Shown: positions 44,684 to 54,874, numbered from the stretch's first letter. The stretch is DNA of 64,000 nucleotides from Oligoflexia bacterium (GCA_015231955.1 JADGAN010000010.1:1-64000), one strand, 5' to 3'. A program made the numbers and translations. The notes: a model not told the origin generated them from the letters alone.

Positions 44684-46166
44684 GTTTACTCTAGGATTAT
44701 CGCTCTTTCTTCCCTTGATTTTACTGCTCCTGCCTTCGCAGAAAGAGCGAGTAGTCGCATGGGTAAATATGGGAATACAGCTTTTGCTGTTAGCACTTTT
44801 TTTTACGATGCTAACGAATAGTGAACTGTGCGAATTTAGTTTTACCCTTAGTGAAAGTTTAGGCCTGCACTACCATCTCTTGATCGACGAGTTTAATAAG
44901 TACCTGATCCTGCTTACAGCACTGATCTTTCCTTTAGTTACTTATGCCAGCATCGACTTCATCAAAACAGAGAAAAAACTTTTTCACCTGATGCTAGCAC
45001 TCTCCTATCTTTTAATCGTGCAAACCTTTTTGGCCCAAAACCTTCTCTTCTTCTACGCCTTTTGGGAATGCTCGATCGTTCCCATGTTTTTTATTATTGG
45101 AATTTGGGGTGGCGGCAATCGTTTGCTTGCAACTTACAAATTTGTATTGTTTACGGCGCTTGGAAGTATTTTAATGTTGGCGGCGATTCTCTTCTTAGTG
45201 GTGGCAAACTATAAAATTAGTGGTGTGTTTACCTTTGAGCTACAACCCCTTTTGCGTCTACAAGAGACACTCCCGCTCTCAGCACAGCGCTGGGCCTTCT
45301 TGGCCTTTGCCTTCGCCTTTATGATCAAAATTCCTGTTCCCCCTTTTCACACTTGGCTCCCCTATGCCCACGTTGAGGCCCCAGCACCTGGCTCCATGCT
45401 TTTGGCGGCGATCTTACTCAAGATGGGAGCGTACGGTTTTATAAAATTTGTGCTCTTCCTCTTTCCCGCAGTCGTCGAGGAGTGGAGACTACCGTTGATG
45501 GCGATTTTTGTTCTAGGAGCACTCTACGGTTCAGCACTCGCTTTCGTTCAAAACGATATTAAAAAGATTGTTGCCTACTCATCGATAGGCCACATGGGAA
45601 TCTTAATGCTTGGCCTAGTTACCCCGAGCGAGAGCGCCATCTCCGGCGCCATGCTGAGTATGCTTGGCCATGGTTTAACTTCGGCCGCACTTTTTTATTC
45701 TATAGGCCTTCTTTACGAGCGCCTGCACACTCGTGACCTCTTCCATTTTGGAGAGCTTGCTACCACTATGCCACGCTTTTCGCTGCTCTTCTTTTTAATC
45801 ACACTTTCAGCGATGGCGGTCCCACCAACACTAGGTTTTGCCTCCGAATTTTTCATCTTTCTTGGCGCCATCAGCTACTCGCTTAAAATGGTGATCACCA
45901 GCAACCACTACCTCTTTATCGCGGTAAGTGGAGCGGCAATGCTCACCATTCTTCTTGGCACGCTCTATAGTTTACGCTTAGTGAAGTACCTCCTCTGGGG
46001 AAAAAAGAGTGAGGCCTCTTTGCTTCGTGCTGGTGTCCGCGATCTAAACCTAGGAGAGTGCTCTGTCTTCACAGTGCTGCTTCTCTTTATCTTTGTTTTA
46101 GGCATTTATCCCCAATTCATCATTGAAAGTTTTAAATTGGCCATCAAAGGACTAAGCATATCATGA
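44676..46166 (+). CDS. nuoM: NADH-quinone oxidoreductase subunit M
   Basis: 496-residue antiporter-like pump subunit. Key motifs: FYAFWECSIVPMFFIIGIWGG with the conserved Glu, and KIPVPPFHTWLPYAHVEAP. It overlaps nuoL by 8 nt and nuoN by 4 nt. Confidence 0.95.
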   Translation: MFKFTLGLSLFLPLILLLLPSQKERVVAWVNMGIQLLLLALFFTMLTNSELCEFSFTLSESLGLHYHLLIDEFNKYLILLTALIFPLVTYASIDFIKTEKKLFHLMLALSYLLIVQTFLAQNLLFFYAFWECSIVPMFFIIGIWGGGNRLLATYKFVLFTALGSILMLAAILFLVVANYKISGVFTFELQPLLRLQETLPLSAQRWAFLAFAFAFMIKIPVPPFHTWLPYAHVEAPAPGSMLLAAILLKMGAYGFIKFVLFLFPAVVEEWRLPLMAIFVLGALYGSALAFVQNDIKKIVAYSSIGHMGILMLGLVTPSESAISGAMLSMLGHGLTSAALFYSIGLLYERLHTRDLFHFGELATTMPRFSLLFFLITLSAMAVPPTLGFASEFFIFLGAISYSLKMVITSNHYLFIAVSGAAMLTILLGTLYSLRLVKYLLWGKKSEASLLRAGVRDLNLGECSVFTVLLLFIFVLGIYPQFIIESFKLAIKGLSIS

Positions 46167-47434
46167 ATATTTTTTACGCCCTCTTACCAGAAAATATCCT
46201 AGTGCTTGCACTGCTTTTATTTCCAATGATCGAGGTATTAAAGCTAAAAAGCAAAGCGCTTCCCTTGACCGCTTTCCTGTTGGCCACTGTAGGCGCCTTG
46301 GCCGTACTTGCTATTCACTACCAGCAAGCTTTAGAGGTAACTCTCTTTTATGGACACTACCAAGTATCCCCTAACTTACAGGCCATAAAATTTTTACTCA
46401 CCTTCTCGTTGTTACCGATCCTACTACTAAGAGAACAAATTTTCATCGGCCACTACAAATACTATTTTTTACTCTTGGCCCTCCTCTACGGTTCGATGGT
46501 GATGATTTCCAGTGGCAGCTTCATCACTCTCTTTGTAGGGCTAGCACTTCTAAGCATTCCTCTTTTTCCCTTGATCTTAAATGGGCCGATTCAAAAAGAG
46601 TCTTCAGAATCGGCCATCAAGTATATCATCATTGACAGTACGCTGACAGCGCTCTTCTTACTAGGGATTGCTTTCATCTACTTTGCCTCTGGTAAAATGG
46701 ATCTAACCATTATCAGTAGCGACAATGTACTCTATCGTTTTGGATGCCTCCTGCTCCTTCTCTCCCTCTTCATTAAACTTGCAATCGTGCCTTTTCACCC
46801 CTGGTCTCCCGATGTCTACGAAGGGTGTGATAATCGCATCCTCTATATCTTATCAGTAACGGTAAAGGCCACCATCGTCTTTGTCCTCTGGAAAATTTTT
46901 GCCAACACCGCCAACTTCTTAAACTACCCCTGGCAAGCAATCATCATTACCTTAAGTATCGCCTCCATTTTAGTTGGCAACCTCTCCCTCATCAAACAAA
47001 CCTCCATCAAACGCTTCTTCGCCTACTCCTCCATCGCACACATGGGATACATCACTCTTATCTTAGTTGTAACCAATGTGAGCATAGAGACTATCGCTAT
47101 AATAATCTTTGCCTACTTTGCAATCTACTCCATCTCCATGCTCCTTTGCCTCCTGCCGTTAGGCAATCTCTTAGCATCAGCAGATCAGCTTTCTCTCTTA
47201 GAGCAGTTCCATCAGCGCTCTTCCACAAGATCAAGCTTTTTAAGTTTTGGTCTCCTCTCGCTTGCAGGGATTCCACCCTTTCCAGGCTTTTGGATTAAAA
47301 TTGTGATTATGGGATATTTAATAAAGTGTGATTACACTTTAGTTGCAGTGATCGCCTTTCTTGCAAGCTATATTGGAATCTATCCCTACTTCAAAGTGAT
47401 GGGTGGGCAATTCTTTGGAGCAATTAAGCATTAA
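46163..47434 (+). CDS. nuoN: NADH-quinone oxidoreductase subunit N
   Basis: 423-residue antiporter-like pump subunit and last gene of the operon. Motifs: KLAIVPFHPWSPDVYEGC and KRFFAYSSIAHMGYI. It is somewhat short for NuoN, which often exceeds 450 residues, because the N-terminal helices are reduced. The C-terminus is intact. No terminator is obvious after it. Confidence 0.93.
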   Translation: MNIFYALLPENILVLALLLFPMIEVLKLKSKALPLTAFLLATVGALAVLAIHYQQALEVTLFYGHYQVSPNLQAIKFLLTFSLLPILLLREQIFIGHYKYYFLLLALLYGSMVMISSGSFITLFVGLALLSIPLFPLILNGPIQKESSESAIKYIIIDSTLTALFLLGIAFIYFASGKMDLTIISSDNVLYRFGCLLLLLSLFIKLAIVPFHPWSPDVYEGCDNRILYILSVTVKATIVFVLWKIFANTANFLNYPWQAIIITLSIASILVGNLSLIKQTSIKRFFAYSSIAHMGYITLILVVTNVSIETIAIIIFAYFAIYSISMLLCLLPLGNLLASADQLSLLEQFHQRSSTRSSFLSFGLLSLAGIPPFPGFWIKIVIMGYLIKCDYTLVAVIAFLASYIGIYPYFKVMGGQFFGAIKH

Positions 47435-47782
47435 TCAAAATTCCAGAAACCTTGTTCTAACCATAAACTTGAAATCGCACCTATAGAAACATCGGAACGA
47501 TGGAAGTTAAGAGTGGCGAAGAGGCAGAGTTAATACTTAAAGAATTGCTAGATTAAGAAGAGTGAAACGTCTTTTGTCCTTTGGTGATCCCATCACCGTC
47601 ATGTTTTATTCGATCTCATAGGGATGGTTATCGTTGGGCCATTACATGGCCAGGATCATTTTCCCCTAGGGTTATTTGGGTTATTGGATTTCTCCTTACG
47701 CTATTGTGGTTATTGCGGTTACTTCTGCTGGGCGTGTATTGCCGACCTCAAGGGTCGTGCAGGCCTAGGACATAAAAAGAGT
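47435..47782. other. Intergenic region without a supported gene
   Basis: About 350 nt after nuoN. Short open frames exist (one of 64 codons at 47581-47775), but none has a ribosome-binding site or recognisable protein. Fragments such as LEIAPIETSERWKL near 47470-47510 look protein-like but are closed by stops. The stretch is likely decayed sequence next to the toxin and recombinase remnants. Confidence 0.4.
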
Positions 47783-47977
47783 TAGAGTTTACCTTCGGGA
47801 AATCGACTTTTGAAATTGGGTTGGTTTCCCTGACACTTCTGATATTATGTTAGTTCCTAATACTAGATGGTATTGACGAGAGAGTGCCATCTCTAATAAT
47901 TGTAGAGGCAAACCACCAAATACGATTCCAGAGATTATAACATTTGAATCAAGGCAGACTGTGAAAGGATTTTTGAT
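47783..47977 (-). pseudogene. Truncated PIN-domain toxin
   Basis: Directly after the antitoxin stop, in the same frame, 64 codons read as the N-terminal half of a PIN (VapC-like) ribonuclease. LDSNVIISGIVFGGLPLQLL carries the first catalytic Asp and HLVLGTNIISEVSG the conserved Glu. The frame then ends at 47783, about half the normal length, so the later acidic residues are missing. There is no in-frame ATG or GTG at the expected start; the position after the antitoxin stop is ATC. Active toxin is unlikely. Confidence 0.65.
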
Positions 47978-48190
47978 TTATTCATCGAAATCCTTCATGG
48001 TGAGGCCCTTGTTCTTTGCCTTGCTAGATGCTTTCTTGTGAAGGGAGTGCAATCTTTTTTGTGCCATATACTGTCGAAAAGTTTCTCTTAAAAGTTCAGA
48101 TATAGTTCTCTGTTCTTCTTTTGCAACTTTTTCAATTTCTTTCCCCATCTCTGAGGGAAGAGATATAGTAATCGTTTTTGCAGATGGCAT
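47978..48190 (-). CDS. Ribbon-helix-helix antitoxin-type protein
   Basis: 70 residues. KTITISLPSEMGKEIEKVAKEEQRTISELLRETFRQYM is a CopG/ParD-type ribbon-helix-helix DNA-binding domain, followed by a basic tail that would bind the toxin. AAGGAG precedes the ATG. It stays intact although the adjacent PIN toxin is broken, so it may persist as a small autorepressor or be on its way out. Confidence 0.8.
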   Translation of the reverse strand: MPSAKTITISLPSEMGKEIEKVAKEEQRTISELLRETFRQYMAQKRLHSLHKKASSKAKNKGLTMKDFDE

Positions 48191-48276
48191 GAAAACTCCT
48201 TGGAAGTAGGGTAAGAAATAATCTTAATTTATCTTATCCTACAAATTCACTCCGTTCAAGGGTTTTTATACAAAAA

Positions 48277-48657
48277 TTACGCAGCGTCCTTGCTGCTATC
48301 CTTCCCGTTACAATTAAATTCTTTTAGCTCCCTATAAACAGTCGCGGCCGAATATCCTGCCAACTTTGCTATCTTCCTATACGAGAGTCCCTGAGCGGCC
48401 AAATTTTGAATTAGGAGCGATTGCCTTGATCTAGGCCGCCCTAACTCTGCTCCCTTTGCTCTGGCGTTGATAAGACCATTTTTTACCCTCTCTGCGATGA
48501 GATCACGCTCAAGAGTAGCAACGCCCGCGATGATAACGAATACCGCTTTACCGATTGCGGAGTTGGTTTCGATCTTCTCACTCAAACTAATAAAGGCCAC
48601 TCCGCTCTCTTGAAACTCGGTCAGCGCGGCCAAGAGATGTTGAGTGCTTCGGGCCCT
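48277..48657 (-). pseudogene. N-terminally truncated serine recombinase (resolvase/invertase)
   Basis: The frame contains the second half of a Tn3-type resolvase: [44 protein letters not shown] and GAELGRPR, followed by a helix-turn-helix (SYRKIAKLAGYSAATVYREL). The first 60-70 residues with the catalytic Ser are missing. Homology stops at a TGA at 48658-48660, where the sequence becomes the WD40 fragment of the opposite strand. The only starts are non-ATG. Non-functional as a recombinase. Confidence 0.8.
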
Positions 48658-49099
48658 TCAAGAGATGGCAGAGCTACGAAATCTTTTGCAATCAGAAAAA
48701 AGCATTATGGAGTCGGCGGAAAAAGAGAACAAGCGCATAGAAGAAGAGGAAAAGATCCGTGTTGAGAAAGAGAGGCAGGCCTTAGAAGAAAAACTCGAGG
48801 AGGAGAAGAGGTTAAATCCAGTTATCAAAGAGGTGCAGTTTGAAAAAGACTTGAAAGGTCATACTAATTCTGTTCGCTCTGCAAACTTTAGTCCTGATGG
48901 AAAATGGATCGTAACTGCTTCTTGGGATAACACTGCTAAACTTTGGGAGTCCGATGGAACCTTTGTTGCTACACTAGAAGGTAAGCCAAACGGACATACT
49001 AAGGTGGTTAACTCCGCAAACTTTAGTCCTGATGGAAAAGGGATCGTAACGGCTTCTGATGACAAGACTGCCAAACTTTGGAAGATCATTTACGAATGA
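48644..49099 (+). pseudogene. Fragment of a coiled-coil/WD40 protein
   Basis: 151 codons: a charged coiled coil (about 8-65) followed by two WD40 blades ([18 protein letters not shown] and [18 protein letters not shown], ending KLWE and KLWK). A stable propeller needs about seven blades, so this is a truncated or internally deleted gene. The upstream end abuts the truncated resolvase on the other strand with no ribosome-binding site before GTG 48644 or ATG 48665. The blades resemble those of the gene at 19614 in style but not closely. Confidence 0.65.
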
Positions 49100-49110
49100 A
49101 AACTATGCAT

Positions 49111-49149
49111 GATGTCATTTTGTGTCATTATTTGTGTCATTTGTGTCAA
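49111..49149. repeat. Short tandem TGTGTCAT-like repeats
   Basis: Four copies of TGTCATT or TGTGTCAT/TGTGTCAA at steps of about 9-12 nt just after the WD40 fragment. On the minus strand they encode DTN-type repeats at the end of a possible 76-codon ORF. Confidence 0.5.
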
Positions 49150-49345
49150 CCGACTTTTGGGACTCATCATGTGAGCGCGCCAAGTCCCAGAAGTGGGGTG
49201 GCACTTCCCCTCGGATTGAGACTAATTTGGTTTTATCTTTAGCTGGGTAAGTCGAGTAGAAAAGCCGATTTAATCTTAAAGGCAGTTTTTTCCAACCTAG
49301 ATGATGTTCCTCTTTCACTATAAAGTTATCAAATAGAGTATTCAT
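49115..49345 (-). CDS. Possible small hypothetical protein
   Basis: A 76-codon minus-strand frame starting at an ATG with TAGGAAA upstream; a longer version starts at 49360. The middle part (KLPLRLNRLFYSTYP, GEVPPHFWDLARSHDE) looks protein-like, but I recognise no family, and the tail is made by the TGTGTCAT repeats. It could be the remainder of a mobile-element gene. Weakly supported. Confidence 0.25.
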   Translation of the reverse strand: MNTLFDNFIVKEEHHLGWKKLPLRLNRLFYSTYPAKDKTKLVSIRGEVPPHFWDLARSHDESQKSVDTNDTNNDTK

Positions 49346-49412
49346 ACAATTTCCTAACATATCTCTATTAATAATCTCATTCAGTGAGTAACTAAATGGA
49401 GTGTACTTAAAA

Positions 49413-51236
49413 ATGAAACTACAGCAAAAATTAATTTCGTCCTTTATTCTTGTTGCTTTACTGCCGCTACTTTTTATCAGTGTTAATCTCTATTTCTCGT
49501 TTAAATCACTCTTAATTGCCAATGAAAAAAATAAAATTACCTCCATCAATACCAATAAGAAAGAGGCCTTTAAGCTACTACTTGAAAATTTAGAAGAGAC
49601 AGTGGAGGCCACTTCAAGAGATGGCATTCTCCTAGAATCCTTTGATCAGCTAAAGGCCTACCACGATAAGGTAAATCCAGATCCAGCTGGTGAATTTCCG
49701 GTAAATAGTGAAGAGTATCAGGCGATTTGGAAGGAGGTTAATCAACGCTTACACCACTATATCAAAGATCACGCTCTTTATGATCTCATGATTATCTGTA
49801 AGGCGCATGGGCATGTGATATACACCCATGCCAAAGAACCCGACCTTGGGCAAAATGTCAGCACAGGCACCCTAAAAGATTCTGGACTTGGTCATGCCTG
49901 GAGTGGTGCTCTTAAAACCGATGACTATTTCTTTGAAGATTTTTCAAAGTATGCTCCCAGTAATGGCCTACCGGGCGCATTTGTTGCTCATGTTGTAAAA
50001 AAGGGAAGCGATACCATGGCCGTCGTCGTGATGCAAATTAGTGAAAAAAACATTAACAGGTTAATGTTTAAACGCGAGGGCATGGGCCGAACAGCAGAGA
50101 GCTATTTAGTTGGTCAAGATGGACTCATGCGATCAGACTCTTTTCTTAATCCCGAAAAGTATTCCCTAAACAACTCCTTTGCGCAAAATAATAAAATCTC
50201 CTCTGCCACGTATCAAGATGCTATGAGAGGAGAAGTGGGTGTAGACACCATTATCAATGATAAGGGAAACCTGGTGATCTCTGGGCACGATTTTATTGAT
50301 ATTGCATCGTCAGGAGTTCGCTACGCCATACTCACAGAGATTGATATGGATGAGGTTTTAGAAGCGATCTTCGCACTAAGAAATAAAATTATTTTAGTGT
50401 GCCTGGTAATTATTGCAGCAATTGCAGTCGGAGGTTTCTATTTTGCAAGATCTATTAAATTTTTCACTGATCATTTGATAGCCTCCGCTGATAATGTTGT
50501 AAACTCCTCTAATCAAGTCTCTTCTGGTAATCAAGATCTCTCCTCTAGAACACAGGAGCAGGCCTCCATGTTACAAGCAACGGCAGCAACAGTAGAGGAG
50601 ATCACCTCACAGATAAAACAGACAGCAGAAAATTCCCAAAAGGCCACAGAACTTTCCTCTGCAACAGTCACCAAGGCAAGTGAAGGGGCCTCGATCTCTA
50701 ATGAAACCAAGGAGGCCATGTCAGAGATCTCCAGTAGTAGTCAAAAAATTTCTGATATTATTGGACTAGTTGAAAATATTGCATTTCAAACCAACATTTT
50801 GGCGATCAATGCTGCAATAGAGGCCGCCAAGGCCGGAGAGCAAGGGAAGGGATTTGCAGTCGTAGCGATTGAGGTACGCGATTTAGCACAAAGAGCATCA
50901 GATGCAACGAAAGAGATTAAGCTTCTCATTAAAAACAGTGTGGAAAAAGTACAAAAGGGAGAGAAGTTGGTTTTAAGAAGCAATGAAAAGTTGCAAGAAA
51001 TTTCACAAGAGGTTAAGGAGGTGACAGGTCTTATGCAGGAAGTATCAACGGCAACCAAAGAGCAATTTAGTGCCGTTGAACAAATTAATAATTCCATCAC
51101 CCAACTCGATTCAACCACTCAGCAAAATGCGGCCCTGGTAGAACAGATCGCTGCTGCAAGCGAAAACATGGCCACCACCGGTAAAGGTACCCACAAGCTA
51201 ATTCAAGAGTATGTCCTGGGCAAAAAGGCCGCCTAA
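49413..51236 (+). CDS. Methyl-accepting chemotaxis protein with a dCache-like sensor
   Basis: About 607 residues. A membrane helix (about 9-29) is followed by a periplasmic domain of about 285 residues with Cache features ([38 protein letters not shown]), a membrane helix (about 321-343) and a signalling rod. The tip reads [22 protein letters not shown], the common enterobacterial-like form, unlike the [14 protein letters not shown] form of the receptors in cluster 1. ATG at 49413 is preferred (GGAGTG upstream) over GTG at 49401. It stands alone with no che genes nearby, so it joins an array encoded elsewhere. Confidence 0.93.
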   Translation: MKLQQKLISSFILVALLPLLFISVNLYFSFKSLLIANEKNKITSINTNKKEAFKLLLENLEETVEATSRDGILLESFDQLKAYHDKVNPDPAGEFPVNSEEYQAIWKEVNQRLHHYIKDHALYDLMIICKAHGHVIYTHAKEPDLGQNVSTGTLKDSGLGHAWSGALKTDDYFFEDFSKYAPSNGLPGAFVAHVVKKGSDTMAVVVMQISEKNINRLMFKREGMGRTAESYLVGQDGLMRSDSFLNPEKYSLNNSFAQNNKISSATYQDAMRGEVGVDTIINDKGNLVISGHDFIDIASSGVRYAILTEIDMDEVLEAIFALRNKIILVCLVIIAAIAVGGFYFARSIKFFTDHLIASADNVVNSSNQVSSGNQDLSSRTQEQASMLQATAATVEEITSQIKQTAENSQKATELSSATVTKASEGASISNETKEAMSEISSSSQKISDIIGLVENIAFQTNILAINAAIEAAKAGEQGKGFAVVAIEVRDLAQRASDATKEIKLLIKNSVEKVQKGEKLVLRSNEKLQEISQEVKEVTGLMQEVSTATKEQFSAVEQINNSITQLDSTTQQNAALVEQIAAASENMATTGKGTHKLIQEYVLGKKAA

Positions 51237-51322
51237 AAATTTGACCTTTTCTAGTTGGAGCTAAAATCAAGTAAAGTAAGTAGAAGAGTAGACGAAAGCT
51301 CATTCCATTAAGCATAACGTAA

Positions 51323-54300
51323 TCACTCAACATGGCCGTTATAGGCATCCTTGATTAGGGACATTAGTAGGTATTGAACAAGTAAATAATTTGAATTATT
51401 GCTGTCTTGAACCTTAGAAACATCCGAAATCATCTCTGTGAGAAGGGTATCATATTTACGAGTAAAATCCCTTCCAGTATACTCTCTCATTTTGGTGAAT
51501 ACTTTTTTGAAAATATCCATCTTATTGCTGATGTCAGCTGCTAATGCATTAGAATCCAAAGAGCTATTGGTAATCTCATGAATAATTTTTACCATCAGGT
51601 CATTAGAGATGCTAAGATTGGATTCCAATGAAATATTTTTTGATGAAGTTTTTTCAGTATTATTGCTTGGGTAGATGGGAATTTGTATTTCATTAGAGTT
51701 TCCATTCAACGAATCAGAAGTATCGCTATTTTCATTTAGAAGTGCCATCATCACTACTTCGAGACTAGATTTTTCCTCTATGAAATAGGGTTTTATGATG
51801 AAGCGGGAACGGAACCAAAAGTTAAACATTCGAGTGCTTGGAATTTCTGATTGCTGTAAATAGGTCAGTGCTGCTTTTTTTGATAGTAGAAAATACTCTT
51901 CCTTGGTATTGATGATCTCATGTTTATTAAAGGGTAAGTCATCGATAAAGGCCTTGTAACTAGAGTAATGCTTTAGCAAGTTAAACCCTTGGATGCTTGA
52001 TTGCTCCGCTGAAGGATAAAATTCTGGAAGAAAATGAATCATAGCACTAAAGCTATTGTTGCTTTTAATTAAATCATGAAGACGATTTTCATAGCGTTCT
52101 TTTTGGGGCATATCCTGAATTTCTGCTAGTTGTTCTTTGAAGATGCGAAAAACATCCGTATACATTGTTCGAGAAAAGGTTTCTTGATCGTATGCTGCTG
52201 TTATAATGTATTGCAATAGTAACATAGAGAAATCGATGGCACGGTAATTGTTAGGTATAAGCTCTCGGTGATACAAAAGATAGTGGGCCCAAAAAAGAGG
52301 GAATTCATCTAGTGACTGGGTATCTAGTGCTTTAACGACCATCTTATCAAAAGCATCTTTGTTTCTTGCAAGAAAAAGATTGAATTGCTGTTTTTCAATG
52401 ACTGGTGAATCATTAACATAAGAAGATGGAGCGATCGTCTTGAAATAATCAAGGTCTTGGATAATAAAACTAGAACTAGCGATGCTTTCATTAAAGATAC
52501 TGTCTTTTAATAATTGCTCTTCAATCTCTTTTAGCTCATTTTGTAATTCTACAAATACAGGGTGAGTAATCATGGTGTCCAATATTCTAATTTGAGCGAT
52601 CACCATCTCTCCTTTGGAAATAATAAACCCTTTGTTCTTGAGAAAATCAGAGAGAATATTTTTAAAGTCAGAAACATTTAGAATGCTTTTTACAACCTTT
52701 AAAAGCTCGATAACGTTGTTTAATGTCTCCGCGGAACCGCGTATTCGATTACTTGTGAGTGATCTCCATAAGGATGCGTTGTCAAGTATGCTGTTTGTCA
52801 ATTTAATGATCTCGTTTTTATCCAAGAGATTTTCTTGGGCCAAAACCTCTATGTATGTAGGTAGCAAGATTAGTTCTGATTGAAAATCATTGTTGTTGTA
52901 ACTTGCATAAGTGTTCCGTTGGGCCCTTTTTTGATACAAATTCCACATTTTTATGATTCCATCCAGCACTTTTTGCTTATCAACCATATTGAAACTTCTG
53001 ATTTTATGAAACCAAAGGCCTGCAACTTCTAATTGATTATGCTGAGTTAATATTTCAAAAGTATTCAAAATATTATCTTTTTTCTCAGGATGATTATCGC
53101 ATAGGGCCTCGATCCTACGATTGACATTGATACACTCATAAATGCTCTTTTCTGTTTTGGCATTAAGACATTTCGAGCTTTTTTTCTCACACGCTTTGCT
53201 GCCATACTGCTGTAAAAGTGCAGTTAGTTGCGCCTCACTGGGAATATCACTATCATTCCAGTGTTGTGTCCATGCTTTAGCAATCCAAATGGCACGGAGT
53301 CCATTGATAATTCCATTCAAGGAAGCGGTCTTGGCCACACGATTTAAAAGTTTGATTTTTTGATGATTGGGTAAGTTGCGATAAACCCCTTTTGGGTGCA
53401 ATTTTAACACGGAAGAAACATTGGCCATTATTCCTGCAACCATAGGAGCAGAAAAACTTGTTCCAGAGGTGAATTTTCCAAATACTTCTTTTCCGCTGCT
53501 AGATGTGCATGAATTATTATCCATCAATTCAAATAAGTCAGGTTTTTTTGGAGCAAATGTAAACACCGCTTTCCCTGGGGCGAAAATTTCTCCTTGGGAA
53601 GAGAAATCCGCAATGTTGGTCAAGAATGCGGTTGCGCCTACTCGCAAATAAGCATCTTCTAGTAAACGAACGTCTCTATTAGAATAATCATGAAGATAAT
53701 GGTCGTTTCCTGATGATTTGATGATTAAGCATCCTTGCTCTAAAAATTGTTGCATTAAAGGTTTGTTGCGCTCTTCCTCAACTTCATCTCCAGACTCATC
53801 TTTTTCATCACCCCAACTGACATTGATAATGCTGTTTTGTGCTTTACAAGCGGCTATCATACTACTCTCTAATACTTCATTCTCACAGGAAGAATTTGCA
53901 CCGGGTTTTGTAACCCGATAGACATTCAAGCGAGTTTTAGAAGATGTTCCAATATTTTCATTTCCTATAATTAATCCACTAACCATGGTTCCATGACCAT
54001 TTTCATCATTAAAGACTTCGCCTCTTCCCTCGTATCCAGTTTGAGAATAAATTTTAGAAGAATAATACGTTTCAACAAAGTTTTTATTAAAACCACTATC
54101 TAAGACTGCAACCGGTTCATCATCCTCAATGCCCCAAAGTTCCAAATCTTCTTTCATTAAATCATTGTCTATTTGGAGTTGTGCCCATAATTTGGTGACT
54201 CCGGAGTTGTAGCATGTTTGGAACAAAGGATTGATATCCCTATAATCTTTGACTCCTAATGCTGAGGAAAGTGTATCCACTTTTCCATCGAGATGCTTGA

Positions 54301-54874
54301 TCTCTTCATCATTGAAGATTGCAAATTCTTTTGCCATCAAATAGTCTTTGATGAAGACTTCAAATTCACTTTTGATCAATCTGTTTTTTGTTTGGTATCG
54401 ATTATAAAGTGATTCAAGTATATTGATCACGCGTTTGTTTTCTGGCATTCTCAGATTTTGGATTCTTGTTTGCATCTCCTGCAGTTTTTCATCGGATAGA
54501 TATTTTCTTTGGTTTTCATCCCTTATTCTTAATTCAAAAACTCTCAATTTATCAAATTTATCTCTGCCATCATTTTCCTTCTCTAGTTGTGATAATAATT
54601 TAAAATTTTCTTCAAGATGTTTTTGTTGCTCTAACGCAAAATCAATACTTGATACTTGCGGTGAAGGGACATCGTTTCCTTCTTGTTTGCTTGGTAGAAC
54701 TGTAGCACCTTCTCCGCTTTGGGCCGGAGTAGATGAGGATGTTTCTACTGATGATGGAGTTTTGCTTGAAGATCCTGTATCAGGATTACTATCGCTTTTA
54801 CATGAAGTAATCGTTAAGGAGACAATCAGTGCTGCCAATAAAAAAATATTTTTTCTAAATCTACCCTTTTTCAT
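51323..54874 (-). CDS. Large subtilisin-family (S8) lipoprotein protease
   Basis: About 1183 residues. The lipobox LTITSC puts the lipidated Cys at 25, so it is anchored to a membrane facing the periplasm or surface. A Ser/Thr/Pro linker and a helical region (about 75-245) precede the S8 domain (about 250-570), with D259 in LDSG, H294 in NGHGT, N390 in SSGND and S473 in SGTSFSAP. The remaining 600 residues are mostly helical with no domain I recognise. ATG 54874 has GGAGG 6 nt upstream. Size and anchoring suggest a protease acting on prey, host or cell-surface proteins (inference). Confidence 0.88.
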   Translation of the reverse strand: MKKGRFRKNIFLLAALIVSLTITSCKSDSNPDTGSSSKTPSSVETSSSTPAQSGEGATVLPSKQEGNDVPSPQVSSIDFALEQQKHLEENFKLLSQLEKENDGRDKFDKLRVFELRIRDENQRKYLSDEKLQEMQTRIQNLRMPENKRVINILESLYNRYQTKNRLIKSEFEVFIKDYLMAKEFAIFNDEEIKHLDGKVDTLSSALGVKDYRDINPLFQTCYNSGVTKLWAQLQIDNDLMKEDLELWGIEDDEPVAVLDSGFNKNFVETYYSSKIYSQTGYEGRGEVFNDENGHGTMVSGLIIGNENIGTSSKTRLNVYRVTKPGANSSCENEVLESSMIAACKAQNSIINVSWGDEKDESGDEVEEERNKPLMQQFLEQGCLIIKSSGNDHYLHDYSNRDVRLLEDAYLRVGATAFLTNIADFSSQGEIFAPGKAVFTFAPKKPDLFELMDNNSCTSSSGKEVFGKFTSGTSFSAPMVAGIMANVSSVLKLHPKGVYRNLPNHQKIKLLNRVAKTASLNGIINGLRAIWIAKAWTQHWNDSDIPSEAQLTALLQQYGSKACEKKSSKCLNAKTEKSIYECINVNRRIEALCDNHPEKKDNILNTFEILTQHNQLEVAGLWFHKIRSFNMVDKQKVLDGIIKMWNLYQKRAQRNTYASYNNNDFQSELILLPTYIEVLAQENLLDKNEIIKLTNSILDNASLWRSLTSNRIRGSAETLNNVIELLKVVKSILNVSDFKNILSDFLKNKGFIISKGEMVIAQIRILDTMITHPVFVELQNELKEIEEQLLKDSIFNESIASSSFIIQDLDYFKTIAPSSYVNDSPVIEKQQFNLFLARNKDAFDKMVVKALDTQSLDEFPLFWAHYLLYHRELIPNNYRAIDFSMLLLQYIITAAYDQETFSRTMYTDVFRIFKEQLAEIQDMPQKERYENRLHDLIKSNNSFSAMIHFLPEFYPSAEQSSIQGFNLLKHYSSYKAFIDDLPFNKHEIINTKEEYFLLSKKAALTYLQQSEIPSTRMFNFWFRSRFIIKPYFIEEKSSLEVVMMALLNENSDTSDSLNGNSNEIQIPIYPSNNTEKTSSKNISLESNLSISNDLMVKIIHEITNSSLDSNALAADISNKMDIFKKVFTKMREYTGRDFTRKYDTLLTEMISDVSKVQDSNNSNYLLVQYLLMSLIKDAYNGHVE

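Noticed and set aside
47581-47775. 64-codon frame after nuoN with a hydrophobic stretch
   Set aside because: No ribosome-binding site; the hydrophobic run comes from T-rich DNA, and other frames here look equally protein-like.
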